This document shows positions 7,074 through 18,092 of a DNA stretch of 64,000 nucleotides, piece after piece. The notes under the pieces were generated by a model. That model worked only from the letters and a program-made list of their open reading frames with translations. It made no database searches and was not told the DNA's origin. Location: NCBI GenBank assembly GCA_959347315.1, contig OY365819.1, forward strand, positions 19,259,119 to 19,323,118, given 5' to 3'. A program made the position numbers and the translations under genes. The first letter of the stretch is position 1, and each line of letters begins with the position of its first letter. The stretch comes from Bimastos eiseni (lineage: Eukaryota > Annelida > Clitellata > Crassiclitellata > Lumbricidae).

Positions 7074-9497
7074 CTACACGTAGTCAAAGAATCTTGCGCG
7101 TATTCTGACGGTCCGACGGGGCCTACCATTTCCCCCATTACGCTCGGTCCCCGACGGTGTTACTTCGGGACTCGGCTCGGGTTCAATATCCGATTCTTCG
7201 GACTGGTCGTCCGCCTCCCAATCCTTTGGGGTTTCCCCTTCAAAGACTTTTAATTTGTCTACATAGACAATTTTGGGGGCCGACCGTTTGGATCGCTGGA
7301 TCTTATACAACACCGGACTTAGTTTGGCCATTACCCGATAGGGGCCTTCGTAGAAACTAGACCATTTCTCCTTAATTCCCACCCTCCGTCGGGGGTAGTA
7401 GTACCACACCCAGGACCCAGGCTCAAATTTTGCAGGCCTCACGCGGAGATTATATCTCGCAGCCCTTGTGCTCCCTAACCGCTGAGTGGTTTCCCGGACA
7501 ATTTGGAAAGCAGTTTTAACAGTAATGTCCAAATCATGCACATAATCATCAACAGACATTTTAGGTGACACATTATTTTGACAATCGCCCAACACCAAAT
7601 CAATGGGTAACATGACATCACGGCCTAAAAATAGCCGACACGGGGAAAACCCGGTGCTTTCGTGCTCGGTCGATCGGTACGCGGACATGACTTGCGGCAG
7701 GAGGAGGTCCCAGTTTCTTTGGCTTCGAGATACCACCTTGGCGAGGAGGGCGTTCAAGGTCCGGTGTAGTCTCTCGACCCGTCCGTTCGTACTCGGCTTA
7801 TAGGCAGTGGTGCGGATCTTATCAATTCCCAACATCTTGCAGAGCTCCTGGAAAAGTGCGGCTTCGAAGCAGGGTCCTTGGTTGGTCAGAATTTGTCGAG
7901 GGCATCCGAATCGGGCAAATACTTGGTCCACCAAGACTCTCGCCACGGTAATAGCTTCCTGTGAGCGCACCGGAAATGCTTCCGCCCACCTCGTGAAGTA
8001 ATCGATGACAGTTAGTATGTATCGGTGGCCTTTCGCCGACACCGGGTGTGAACCCGTCAGATCGACTCCTATTCGGTCCCAGGGCTCTCCCACAGACATG
8101 TCCTGAAGATACCCTTGATGCGGTAGCTTTCCACGAAAGTACCTTGAACATTCCGGGCAGCGTCGTAAGAATGTTTGCACCTGCTCCCTCCAACCCGGCC
8201 AGTAAGCGCGCTTCTGCAAGCTTCGCAATGTCCGCTTCAGTCCCAGATGTCCCCCGGTCATTCCTACGTGGGCCAATCGAATAAGATCCATTCGTCGACC
8301 CGGTGGCGGGATTACTTGCAAATATTTCCAATTGGTCCCGTCCCCACGCAGCCATGCTCGCACTAACACTCCGTTGTTTATGTTCAACTGAGGCCATTGT
8401 GACACCAGCGATTTGACAGTGTCACTTTGCGAGCAGGTTTCCTCGTAGCAAGGCGCTTGATCGGATGTCAACTTCTTCTCTATCACCCACCGTAGATCGC
8501 CGTCCAGTCTTTGCTCATCTATGAACGCCGACCTACTCCAAGCCTCCGGGACGTCGGCGATCCGCTCCTCACGACCTGTTTCACGCCGCACAACGTCCAC
8601 TTGGTGACACGGTCGCCGGGATAGAGCATCGGCATTCGAATGCACTCTCCCAGCTCTATGCTGTATTTCGAATTGAAATTCCTCCAATGTCGCAAGCCAT
8701 CTCGCCTGTTGCCCGATGGGTAGAGGAGTCCGCCGCAGCCATTGTAGCGCTGCATGATCTGTGCGTAGCACAAACGGTCGGCCGAGCAAAAACTGTCTAT
8801 AGGCCTTCATGTAGAACACCACGGCCAACATCTCCCGCTTGGTCACGTCGTAGTTCCTTTCCGCCGCAGAGCACAACCGACTTCCATAGCATACGACCTT
8901 TTCTACCCCCTCCTGCACCTGAGAGAGGACTCCTCCGATAGACTCTCCGGAGGCATCGGTATCCAGGACGTATGTGCCATGGTCCACGGGTAGCGCGAGG
9001 ATCGGTGCTTCGGTAAGGCGTTCTTTCAACGTTAGGAAGGATGACTCGCATTCCTCATCCCAATTGAACCGAGCACCTTTCTTTGTCAATGCATGAAGCG
9101 GCCGGGCAAGCTTAGCGAAGTCAACAACGAATCTTCGATAGTATCCGCACAATCCCAGAAAAGCTCGTACATCCCGGAGTCGTTGTGGTGTCGGCCACTC
9201 TTTCACAGCTACGACCTTCGTCGGGTCGGTGGCTACTCCCTGCTCGCTTACCACATGTCCCAAGAACAGTACTTCCTTTCTCAATAAATTGCATTTCGAG
9301 GGTTTCAGCTTTAATCCAACGCTACCGAGTCTTTCAAGCACTTGCTGTAACCTTTGCATGTGCGTTTGGAGATCAGCCGCATATACAATTATGTCATCCA
9401 AGTAGACTAAGCAGATCTCAAAATTTAACCCGGTCATTGCCAGGTTCATCATACGGCTAAACGATGCCGGCGAATTGCAGAGTCCAAATGGTAACAT
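7074..9497 (-). CDS. pol: Unit 2 ORF2: RT C-terminal half, RNase H, integrase
   Basis: 807 codons counted from the first ATG. The open frame extends upstream of it into RT, so this is the continuation of ORF1 in another frame and not a separate gene. YLDD at residues 32-35 completes the polymerase site. RNase H starts near 175, with its first Asp at 181 and TDHAAL later. The integrase zinc site is H410, H417, C447, C450. The integrase core has Asp479, then Asn at 539 where Asp is required, and Glu575, with the normal 35-residue gap to Glu. A GPY/F module has GPY at 718-720. The acidic C-terminus has no chromodomain. The family is clear, but the product is predicted to be inactive in integration. 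Confidence 0.92.
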   Translation of the reverse strand: MLPFGLCNSPASFSRMMNLAMTGLNFEICLVYLDDIIVYAADLQTHMQRLQQVLERLGSVGLKLKPSKCNLLRKEVLFLGHVVSEQGVATDPTKVVAVKEWPTPQRLRDVRAFLGLCGYYRRFVVDFAKLARPLHALTKKGARFNWDEECESSFLTLKERLTEAPILALPVDHGTYVLDTDASGESIGGVLSQVQEGVEKVVCYGSRLCSAAERNYDVTKREMLAVVFYMKAYRQFLLGRPFVLRTDHAALQWLRRTPLPIGQQARWLATLEEFQFEIQHRAGRVHSNADALSRRPCHQVDVVRRETGREERIADVPEAWSRSAFIDEQRLDGDLRWVIEKKLTSDQAPCYEETCSQSDTVKSLVSQWPQLNINNGVLVRAWLRGDGTNWKYLQVIPPPGRRMDLIRLAHVGMTGGHLGLKRTLRSLQKRAYWPGWREQVQTFLRRCPECSRYFRGKLPHQGYLQDMSVGEPWDRIGVDLTGSHPVSAKGHRYILTVIDYFTRWAEAFPVRSQEAITVARVLVDQVFARFGCPRQILTNQGPCFEAALFQELCKMLGIDKIRTTAYKPSTNGRVERLHRTLNALLAKVVSRSQRNWDLLLPQVMSAYRSTEHESTGFSPCRLFLGRDVMLPIDLVLGDCQNNVSPKMSVDDYVHDLDITVKTAFQIVRETTQRLGSTRAARYNLRVRPAKFEPGSWVWYYYPRRRVGIKEKWSSFYEGPYRVMAKLSPVLYKIQRSKRSAPKIVYVDKLKVFEGETPKDWEADDQSEESDIEPEPSPEVTPSGTERNGGNGRPRRTVRIRARFFDYV

Positions 9498-12400
9498 CTT
9501 GAACTGAAAAATCCCACGGCGGGTGACAAATGCAGTCTTGGGTCGGTCTCCGGGTGTACCGGCAGCTGGTGGTAGCCCGAACGTAGATCGAACGTACTAA
9601 ACCATCTGGCCCCTCCAAGCGCATCCAAACTTTCGCTAATGAGAGGAAGGGGGTGTGCGTCCTTTCGGGTTTTAGCATTCACCGTCCGGTAGTCCACACA
9701 AAAACGCGGTGAGCCATCCTTCTTTCTCACCATCACCACGTTGCTGGACCACTGGGAGTTCGACGGCTCGATAACCCCCTGTTTCAACATCAGGTCAACT
9801 TGCTCATCAATGATCGGCAACAGAGTCATCGGTTGGCGTCTCAACGGTTGCCTCACTGGTCTCTCATTCCCAGTTTCAATTTCATGCTGAATAAGATCTG
9901 TGAATCCCAAATCGTGTTCTCCTAGTGAGAAAGCTTTCCGGTTGTTCATGATGACACTCCGCAAGTAATCTCGATCGTCTGCTGAGACGCTTTCGTCTAC
10001 TTCTGTCCAGAGCGGTGTTAAAACCCTGATGACATCTTCCTCAGTCGGGGCTAATGATGTCTCTCTTATCGCTCCGCATTGTCCCGCAATGCTTCTTTTG
10101 CTCTGTCCCATTCCGATGTCCACTTCTTCTGTCAACCACCGTAGCCCTTTCTGTAGGCGGATTGGCTCTTTCGACATGTTCAGGACTCTAACGGCCAGGT
10201 TTGCGGTCCTCTGAGGTAGGAGCGTTCCGGCCACAATGAGACCGGAGTCCAGGACTTGTGGTATAGTGGCCCATGCAGTATTGCAGGCCTTTAAATCTGG
10301 CAAGACGGCGAACGTTTCCACATCCAGCTCCGAGAAAGCAGGGATCTTTACATTGGCAGCCACTACGATCTTCCGACACTTCCCTGTGGCGGCTTGCCTC
10401 TGCAGAGGGATCAGTTGATCTCGTATGCGAACCCACCGCTCAGCAAAATTCCACTGGGCTCCTTGCTCCTCCAGCCACTCCAGCCCTAATATGGTTTCGG
10501 ACAGCTGCTCGGTCACTAGACATCTGACAGTAAAGGAATACTCCTGTATTCGGCAGCGCAACTCGGATTCGCCCAAGACTTTGATTTCTGTTCCATTTGC
10601 AGCCCTTAGTAGCTGGGCGTTGCCGACAATATCCACTGGCCGCACCAACGCTCTAGGGACCAGACTGAGTTCGCTCCCGGTATCCAAGAGAGCCAGCGTC
10701 GCTTTGCCGTTAATTTGTATCGGCAGATAGGCATAAGTGCTGCCGTTAACGTATCTCACGTTTGCGGGTGCTCCGACCGACACGTTAGTCGGGGCCGTAT
10801 CCTCATGAGGTTCCTCCCGTTGCGGATTGCACTCCCTGGCGTAATGACCGAGGCCTCGGCAGCGGAAGCACCGTATCCTCTCACGTGGGACTCTTGAATT
10901 CGATGGTCGTCCATTTCGCTGGTTCCGGAAGGGTTCATTATTCCCCATGAGGAGCCGCCCGGTCTGGCCGTCTTGCTCTTCCGTCCGACCATGCAGTCCT
11001 TGTGCCCGCTGACCAGAGGCTAGCACGCAGCTTTCGAGATAGTCTATCTTGCGCGTGTGCGAGTCGAGTTCTTCCCGAAGTACTCGCCGCAACTTATCCA
11101 TCTCCCGATCCGTTTCCTGCACAGTTTTAATCCGTCCGTATCGTCGTTCGCTTGATTCCTGCGTCTCTTCTGACGCCCGACGATACCCGTCCAAACGTAA
11201 TGCTAACTTGAACGCCTGATCCAGTGTCGATGGTTCACGTTCCCGTACTTTCAAAGCGCGCGGTTTATCTGACATTGCATCTAGAAACGCCCGTATGGCG
11301 AGCACCTCTCCGTGTTCAGAGTCGTACCCCGGGTACGCCAACGACATCAGGCGCCGTATGTCCTGCACCAAAGTGGCCAAGTCCTCGTCCTCTTTCTGGC
11401 GTCGGGTACTCAGTTGTGTCTGGTAGAGCGACATTTGATCTGTACTTCCATAGCGCGCTCGAAGACGTTGCACTAGATCAGACCATGACGTCACAGTCTG
11501 TGACCCGTAGTCCCATAGTACCTGGTCGGCCGGTGCTGACAAGGCACACATCAGATGGTCTAAGCGTTCGGCGTCGTTCCATCGGTTGTGGCGTGCGCAG
11601 ACTTCGTATTTCCGTAGGAATGCCTCCACAGCAGACTTACCATCGTAACGCCCGAGCTTAATGTACTGACGTCCTTTGTCCGTATTGTCACGTAGTGCAG
11701 TATCAACCTCTTTTACCTCTTCTTTTTCCTTTTTCCCCTCGTCATCTCTTTCATTGGACCTTCCTCTTTCTGGAGTGCGACGATTCCGTTCTGTCGACGC
11801 AACAGGCAAAGTGCGGGCAGGTCTCTCAGTAACGCCAGACGACGGTGACAATCCGCTAGCACTGTTTGCCATAAGTTTTTGCAACTCCTGGTGGATGAAC
11901 GTCCGCATGGTGTCATGATCCCGTCCAAGACTCTCATGCTCGCAGCCGTCATACTGCTCATCGACGGTTCGGGGCTCTCCCGCTCCTTTTAGGCGACGTG
12001 TAGATTCGCGAAGCGTGCGTCCCACTTTCTCCCGTCCTGACCCATCTTGGTCAAGTACTGCTGCAACAGTCCTTTTTGACATCGCCGCACGGAGCCCACG
12101 CTCTGCCTTCTTTGTGCGCGGGGTGGCGTCCATTTCGTTCGCCGCATGATGCACACTTAGCTTACCATCCTCGCCGTCCTCATCGTCGCTGTACTCGGAT
12201 GTTTCCGGCAGCCGACGCCCCGACCGGACATCCGTCGAGGACTCCGTATCACGCGCCCTGCGTTGAGCTGGTAGGGCCGAAGCAGCAGGGTCGTAGTACC
12301 GGGCAGACGTGCGCTCGCCCTGGCGGGTCTGACGACGTGTGGAGTCCACTTTTCGGTCTTTCCGGTCGTCTGTTGATGCGGCCAGAGGGAGAAACGTCAT

Positions 12401-13423
12401 CTTCTTCTTTGAGGTCGGCTCTGAGGTAACGGTCCCAGCGGCTCCCAGGTCGGCCTTGACGTACCGACCATCGGACGCAGGGTGATCGGGGTGACGCGAC
12501 GAACTTTTGGTCGACGGAACGATTGGCTTCATGACGGACGGCGAAGTCGCGGTTGCAGCGGCGCACACGCCGGCTTCGACGTATTTCCGATCAGACGCAG
12601 GCCAGTATGCTGCACGCCCGATCGACGACGTGGCGGTGGTACTGGCGGGACGCGCGAACGACGAAGAGACTTTGACGAAGGTGGTATCTCGACGCGAAGT
12701 CGACAGAGGACGACGATCGGGACCTCCGCCTCTGCCGTCGTGTACGCCCGGACCGAACTGTAGACGGCCTGTGTCAAGCACTCGAGCACGGGATGTCGTT
12801 AGAGAGTCGACCCCAGCAGCAGCTTCTGCCTCTGAAACTAAAAGGTCTATATTCGCATTCAGGTCATTTATCATACATTCAATTTCACTCAGCTCCAATG
12901 TACTTCCGGAACGATCAAGGCCTCGCTCTACACGTCCAAAGACGTCAGCGCGTCCGTTTCCGTACCCGTGACTCTTGTCTCCACTGTCGGAATTTTCATT
13001 CCTATTTTGTGGCGCCACCGGAAGTGAGGACCGAACCGGATGTCTAACCGGAAGTACCCCACTTCTGGTACCATTGTCAGACTTACTGCCCCTAGGGGTT
13101 GCTGGCTGCTCGGGGACACCTTCCGAGGTTACCATGGTTAATCCCACTTCCGGTCCTACCGCATAGCCTACGGGCCATTTCCCTTGCAGTCGCCGACGAC
13201 GTCTCAAACGCGAAGTCAGGGCTTCTCGCCCATATGCCCCCGTCGGCGCTATCTCAGTTCCTAGTATAGTGAGGGCCCCAGTTTGCACCACAGGACTACC
13301 TGGTACCGGGTTTGACATAATGTCCGTGACCTCGGGGCTGACGGTGGCGATCATCTGCTGAGCAGATGAAGCACCTGGGCTGGTATGGTCCCTACGAGCA
13401 GACTGATCTATTTTCGCTTCCAT
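9449..13423 (-). CDS. gag-pol: Unit 2 ORF1: Gag-protease-RT N-terminal half
   Basis: Same protein as the unit 1 copy, including C at 12854 (GCG Ala codon). The frame break relative to ORF2 lies at 9539-9545, by a run of three C on the minus strand. ORF1 and ORF2 overlap at 9449-9497. Confidence 0.9.
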   Translation of the reverse strand: MEAKIDQSARRDHTSPGASSAQQMIATVSPEVTDIMSNPVPGSPVVQTGALTILGTEIAPTGAYGREALTSRLRRRRRLQGKWPVGYAVGPEVGLTMVTSEGVPEQPATPRGSKSDNGTRSGVLPVRHPVRSSLPVAPQNRNENSDSGDKSHGYGNGRADVFGRVERGLDRSGSTLELSEIECMINDLNANIDLLVSEAEAAAGVDSLTTSRARVLDTGRLQFGPGVHDGRGGGPDRRPLSTSRRDTTFVKVSSSFARPASTTATSSIGRAAYWPASDRKYVEAGVCAAATATSPSVMKPIVPSTKSSSRHPDHPASDGRYVKADLGAAGTVTSEPTSKKKMTFLPLAASTDDRKDRKVDSTRRQTRQGERTSARYYDPAASALPAQRRARDTESSTDVRSGRRLPETSEYSDDEDGEDGKLSVHHAANEMDATPRTKKAERGLRAAMSKRTVAAVLDQDGSGREKVGRTLRESTRRLKGAGEPRTVDEQYDGCEHESLGRDHDTMRTFIHQELQKLMANSASGLSPSSGVTERPARTLPVASTERNRRTPERGRSNERDDEGKKEKEEVKEVDTALRDNTDKGRQYIKLGRYDGKSAVEAFLRKYEVCARHNRWNDAERLDHLMCALSAPADQVLWDYGSQTVTSWSDLVQRLRARYGSTDQMSLYQTQLSTRRQKEDEDLATLVQDIRRLMSLAYPGYDSEHGEVLAIRAFLDAMSDKPRALKVREREPSTLDQAFKLALRLDGYRRASEETQESSERRYGRIKTVQETDREMDKLRRVLREELDSHTRKIDYLESCVLASGQRAQGLHGRTEEQDGQTGRLLMGNNEPFRNQRNGRPSNSRVPRERIRCFRCRGLGHYARECNPQREEPHEDTAPTNVSVGAPANVRYVNGSTYAYLPIQINGKATLALLDTGSELSLVPRALVRPVDIVGNAQLLRAANGTEIKVLGESELRCRIQEYSFTVRCLVTEQLSETILGLEWLEEQGAQWNFAERWVRIRDQLIPLQRQAATGKCRKIVVAANVKIPAFSELDVETFAVLPDLKACNTAWATIPQVLDSGLIVAGTLLPQRTANLAVRVLNMSKEPIRLQKGLRWLTEEVDIGMGQSKRSIAGQCGAIRETSLAPTEEDVIRVLTPLWTEVDESVSADDRDYLRSVIMNNRKAFSLGEHDLGFTDLIQHEIETGNERPVRQPLRRQPMTLLPIIDEQVDLMLKQGVIEPSNSQWSSNVVMVRKKDGSPRFCVDYRTVNAKTRKDAHPLPLISESLDALGGARWFSTFDLRSGYHQLPVHPETDPRLHLSPAVGFFSSRCYHLDSAIRRHRLAV

Positions 13424-13759
13424 AGGGCTCCTCACTATGTCCCCTTAATTATTTTTAAGTCTAACGAATTTGTATGTTTAATAGTCAAACAATCTTTATT
13501 CACGGCAATTAATCCTAAGCTACCCGCTGCGGCTTACATTTATTAATCACGATTATACAACAAACAAACGAATTTTATAATCTACCAAACATCAAACAAC
13601 CCTTTAAAAAAAACTGCACTAATTATATAGTTAGGTAATGACAGATTTTAACCAAATTTCTTAGCTACTTTGTTATCTATTCTTCCTAGCACAGCGCTAT
13701 AAAAATGTACTCCAGCCGAATGCCGTCAGTTACAATGCATTCGCGCTATCGCCAGTTCT

Positions 13760-14101
13760 GGCCAAAAGTTAATCACATTTATTTTTGTGCACATTCGAAA
13801 TTTCCAGACGACACTTGCACCACGCAAGTCGCAATACTTCTCTTATCAATTTCGCTAAGTTTTCTACACGGAACTAATCGCGAATATGACCTTTTAATGA
13901 ACTTTTACCGACTCGCTAACTTCCACCCTTCTAGAACTTCGACCATTTCAACACAACAAAATGGCTGCTCACGCGTCACCTACGCAATAGAAAAATAGGT
14001 GGCGCCTCAAGCGACTACATCGAGAGCTTTAGCTGCGGGCCCCATTAGGCTCAGCAGCGAAAGCTCGAGGGAGACCGTTGCGCAGGGGCATTTGCGCAAC
14101 A
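13760..14101 (-). repeat. LTR between units 2 and 3 (shared)
   Basis: Same boundaries as the first LTR (right edge firm at 14101 before the polypurine tract, left edge inferred). No base difference from the 5165-5506 copy was noticed. Confidence 0.7.
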
Positions 14102-14611
14102 CTCCCCCCCACTCTATTTGATTTCTCCAACCGGAGAAATCCGGGTCCCTCTCTGCAAAGTATCTGTAAACTTCTTATTCAGCGCATCCTCATTCCGAAT
14201 GTCATGTGTAGTCTTAAGAACCCTTAAAAAATTGTAAAACTGTAAATGCTAAAGTCAAGAATGTTCATCTCTCATAAAATGCTTACATTTCCGCTGAATT
14301 CTTATTAAAATTCCAATCCAATAATAAAATCAATCATAAGAAAACACAAATAGCCTGTCTTCTTAACATTAAGTCATCGATCAATATCTCAGAGCCTAAA
14401 CATCTTAATTTGATCAAGACGCTAGATTCCTGAGGTTACATACATTCAAAAAGTATACAGCAGACTTTTGCTGTTCAATTAAAACAGAGAAACTCAACAT
14501 AATTAAGCTACTGTTCATCAAACAAGTTATCAATCTATTGCAATTGCACAAACTAGGCCACCACATGGTGTCCTATATTACAACTTCATATTCAGATCCA
14601 TCACACCATCT

Positions 14612-15663
14612 AGGTTTAAGGTTGACCTCCAACCGGATGTCTTTTACCGTCGTACCCAAGACGTTCCCTTCACCGTATCTCACGGTCAGCCAGGTTTAAG
14701 GTTGACCCCCAACCGGATGTCTTTTAACGTCGTACCCAGGACGGTTCCCTAGGTTTTTGGCCAACCAGAAACCGGATGTAGTTTAACGTCGTGCCCAGGA
14801 CGGTTCCTTCACCGCATCTCACGGTCCAGCCAGGTTTAAGGTTGACCCCCAACCGGATGTCTTTTAACGTCGTACCCAGGACGGTTCCTTCACCGCATCT
14901 CACGGTCAGCCAGGTTTAAGGTTGACCTCCAACCGGATATCTTTTACCGTCGTACCCAAGACGTTCCCTTCACCGCATCTCACGGTCAGCCAGGTTTAAG
15001 GTTGACCCCCAACCGGATGTCTTTTAACGTCGTACCCAGGACGGTTCCTTCACCGCATCTCACGGTCAGCCAGGTTTAAGGTTGACCTCCAACCGGATAT
15101 CTTTTACCGTCGTACCCAAGACGTTCCCTTCACCGCATCTCACGGTCAGCCAGGTTTAAGGTTGACCCCCAACCGGATGTCTTTTACCGTCGTACCCAAG
15201 ACGTTCCCTTCACCGCATCTCACGGTCAGCCAGGTTTAAGGTTGACCCCCAACCGGATGTCTTTTAACGTCGTACCCAGGACGGTTCCCTAGGTTTTTGG
15301 CTAACCAGAAACCGGATGTAGTTTAACGTCATGCCCAGGACGTTTCCCTAGGTTTTTGGCTAACCAGAAACCGGATGTAGTTTAACGTCATGCCCAGGAC
15401 GTTTCCTTCACCGCATCTCACGGTCCAGCCAGGTTTAAGGTTGACCTCCAACCGGATGTCTTTTACCGTCGTACCCAGGACTGTTCCCGAGGTTTTTGGC
15501 TAACCAGAAACCGGATGTAGTTTAACGTCATGCCCAGGACGTTTCTCTTGGTTTTTGGCTAACCAGAAACCGGATGTAGTTTAACGTCGTGCCCAGGACG
15601 GTTCCCTAGGTTTTTGGCTAACCAGAAACCGGATGTAGTTTAACGTCGTGCCCAGGACGGTTC
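14612..15663 (-). repeat. 3' minisatellite of unit 3
   Basis: The same 15 modules in the same A/B order as the unit 2 minisatellite. The absence of any module gain or loss is notable for a sequence type that normally varies fast. Confidence 0.95.
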
Positions 15664-15668
15664 CTTCT

Positions 15669-18092
15669 CTACACGTAGTCAAAGAATCTTGCGCGTATTC
15701 TGACGGTCCGACGGGGCCTACCATTTCCCCCATTACGCTCGGTCCCCGACGGTGTTACTTCGGGACTCGGCTCGGGTTCAATATCCGATTCTTCGGACTG
15801 GTCGTCCGCCTCCCAATCCTTTGGGGTTTCCCCTTCAAAGACTTTTAATTTGTCTACATAGACAATTTTGGGGGCCGACCGTTTGGATCGCTGGATCTTA
15901 TACAACACCGGACTTAGTTTGGCCATTACCCGATAGGGGCCTTCGTAGAAACTAGACCATTTCTCCTTAATTCCCACCCTCCGTCGGGGGTAGTAGTACC
16001 ACACCCAGGACCCAGGCTCAAATTTTGCAGGCCTCACGCGGAGATTATATCTCGCAGCCCTTGTGCTCCCTAACCGCTGAGTGGTTTCCCGGACAATTTG
16101 GAAAGCAGTTTTAACAGTAATGTCCAAATCATGCACATAATCATCAACAGACATTTTAGGTGACACATTATTTTGACAATCGCCCAACACCAAATCAATG
16201 GGTAACATGACATCACGGCCTAAAAATAGCCGACACGGGGAAAACCCGGTGCTTTCGTGCTCGGTCGATCGGTACGCGGACATGACTTGCGGCAGGAGGA
16301 GGTCCCAGTTTCTTTGGCTTCGAGATACCACCTTGGCGAGGAGGGCGTTCAAGGTCCGGTGTAGTCTCTCGACCCGTCCGTTCGTACTCGGCTTATAGGC
16401 AGTGGTGCGGATCTTATCAATTCCCAACATCTTGCAGAGCTCCTGGAAAAGTGCGGCTTCGAAGCAGGGTCCTTGGTTGGTCAGAATTTGTCGAGGGCAT
16501 CCGAATCGGGCAAATACTTGGTCCACCAAGACTCTCGCCACGGTAATAGCTTCCTGTGAGCGCACCGGAAATGCTTCCGCCCACCTCGTGAAGTAATCGA
16601 TGACAGTTAGTATGTATCGGTGGCCTTTCGCCGACACCGGGTGTGAACCCGTCAGATCGACTCCTATTCGGTCCCAGGGCTCTCCCACAGACATGTCCTG
16701 AAGATACCCTTGATGCGGTAGCTTTCCACGAAAGTACCTTGAACATTCCGGGCAGCGTCGTAAGAATGTTTGCACCTGCTCCCTCCAACCCGGCCAGTAA
16801 GCGCGCTTCTGCAAGCTTCGCAATGTCCGCTTCAGTCCCAGATGTCCCCCGGTCATTCCTACGTGGGCCAATCGAATAAGATCCATTCGTCGACCCGGTG
16901 GCGGGATTACTTGCAAATATTTCCAATTGGTCCCGTCCCCACGCAGCCATGCTCGCACTAACACTCCGTTGTTTATGTTCAACTGAGGCCATTGTGACAC
17001 CAGCGATTTGACAGTGTCACTTTGCGAGCAGGTTTCCTCGTAGCAAGGCGCTTGATCGGATGTCAACTTCTTCTCTATCACCCACCGTAGATCGCCGTCC
17101 AGTCTTTGCTCATCTATGAACGCCGACCTACTCCAAGCCTCCGGGACGTCGGCGATCCGCTCCTCACGACCTGTTTCACGCCGCACAACGTCCACTTGGT
17201 GACACGGTCGCCGGGATAGAGCATCGGCATTCGAATGCACTCTCCCAGCTCTATGCTGTATTTCGAATTGAAATTCCTCCAATGTCGCAAGCCATCTCGC
17301 CTGTTGCCCGATGGGTAGAGGAGTCCGCCGCAGCCATTGTAGCGCTGCATGATCTGTGCGTAGCACAAACGGTCGGCCGAGCAAAAACTGTCTATAGGCC
17401 TTCATGTAGAACACCACGGCCAACATCTCCCGCTTGGTCACGTCGTAGTTCCTTTCCGCCGCAGAGCACAACCGACTTCCATAGCATACGACCTTTTCTA
17501 CCCCCTCCTGCACCTGAGAGAGGACTCCTCCGATAGACTCTCCGGAGGCATCGGTATCCAGGACGTATGTGCCATGGTCCACGGGTAGCGCGAGGATCGG
17601 TGCTTCGGTAAGGCGTTCTTTCAACGTTAGGAAGGATGACTCGCATTCCTCATCCCAATTGAACCGAGCACCTTTCTTTGTCAATGCATGAAGCGGCCGG
17701 GCAAGCTTAGCGAAGTCAACAACGAATCTTCGATAGTATCCGCACAATCCCAGAAAAGCTCGTACATCCCGGAGTCGTTGTGGTGTCGGCCACTCTTTCA
17801 CAGCTACGACCTTCGTCGGGTCGGTGGCTACTCCCTGCTCGCTTACCACATGTCCCAAGAACAGTACTTCCTTTCTCAATAAATTGCATTTCGAGGGTTT
17901 CAGCTTTAATCCAACGCTACCGAGTCTTTCAAGCACTTGCTGTAACCTTTGCATGTGCGTTTGGAGATCAGCCGCATATACAATTATGTCATCCAAGTAG
18001 ACTAAGCAGATCTCAAAATTTAACCCGGTCATTGCCAGGTTCATCATACGGCTAAACGATGCCGGCGAATTGCAGAGTCCAAATGGTAACAT
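15669..18092 (-). CDS. pol: Unit 3 ORF2: RT C-terminal half, RNase H, integrase
   Basis: 807 codons identical in translation to unit 2, including the Asn at integrase position 539 (codon near 16476-16478) and YLDD at 32-35. Confidence 0.92.
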   Translation of the reverse strand: MLPFGLCNSPASFSRMMNLAMTGLNFEICLVYLDDIIVYAADLQTHMQRLQQVLERLGSVGLKLKPSKCNLLRKEVLFLGHVVSEQGVATDPTKVVAVKEWPTPQRLRDVRAFLGLCGYYRRFVVDFAKLARPLHALTKKGARFNWDEECESSFLTLKERLTEAPILALPVDHGTYVLDTDASGESIGGVLSQVQEGVEKVVCYGSRLCSAAERNYDVTKREMLAVVFYMKAYRQFLLGRPFVLRTDHAALQWLRRTPLPIGQQARWLATLEEFQFEIQHRAGRVHSNADALSRRPCHQVDVVRRETGREERIADVPEAWSRSAFIDEQRLDGDLRWVIEKKLTSDQAPCYEETCSQSDTVKSLVSQWPQLNINNGVLVRAWLRGDGTNWKYLQVIPPPGRRMDLIRLAHVGMTGGHLGLKRTLRSLQKRAYWPGWREQVQTFLRRCPECSRYFRGKLPHQGYLQDMSVGEPWDRIGVDLTGSHPVSAKGHRYILTVIDYFTRWAEAFPVRSQEAITVARVLVDQVFARFGCPRQILTNQGPCFEAALFQELCKMLGIDKIRTTAYKPSTNGRVERLHRTLNALLAKVVSRSQRNWDLLLPQVMSAYRSTEHESTGFSPCRLFLGRDVMLPIDLVLGDCQNNVSPKMSVDDYVHDLDITVKTAFQIVRETTQRLGSTRAARYNLRVRPAKFEPGSWVWYYYPRRRVGIKEKWSSFYEGPYRVMAKLSPVLYKIQRSKRSAPKIVYVDKLKVFEGETPKDWEADDQSEESDIEPEPSPEVTPSGTERNGGNGRPRRTVRIRARFFDYV

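Noticed and set aside
7822..8397. Minus-strand 191-codon ORF inside the integrase region
   Set aside because: Same strand but a different frame from integrase, with no conserved residues.
9449..9497. Programmed frameshift joining ORF1 and ORF2
   Set aside because: No slippery heptamer at the point where protein similarity switches frame, and the position is inside the RT fold. Kept as a lesion.
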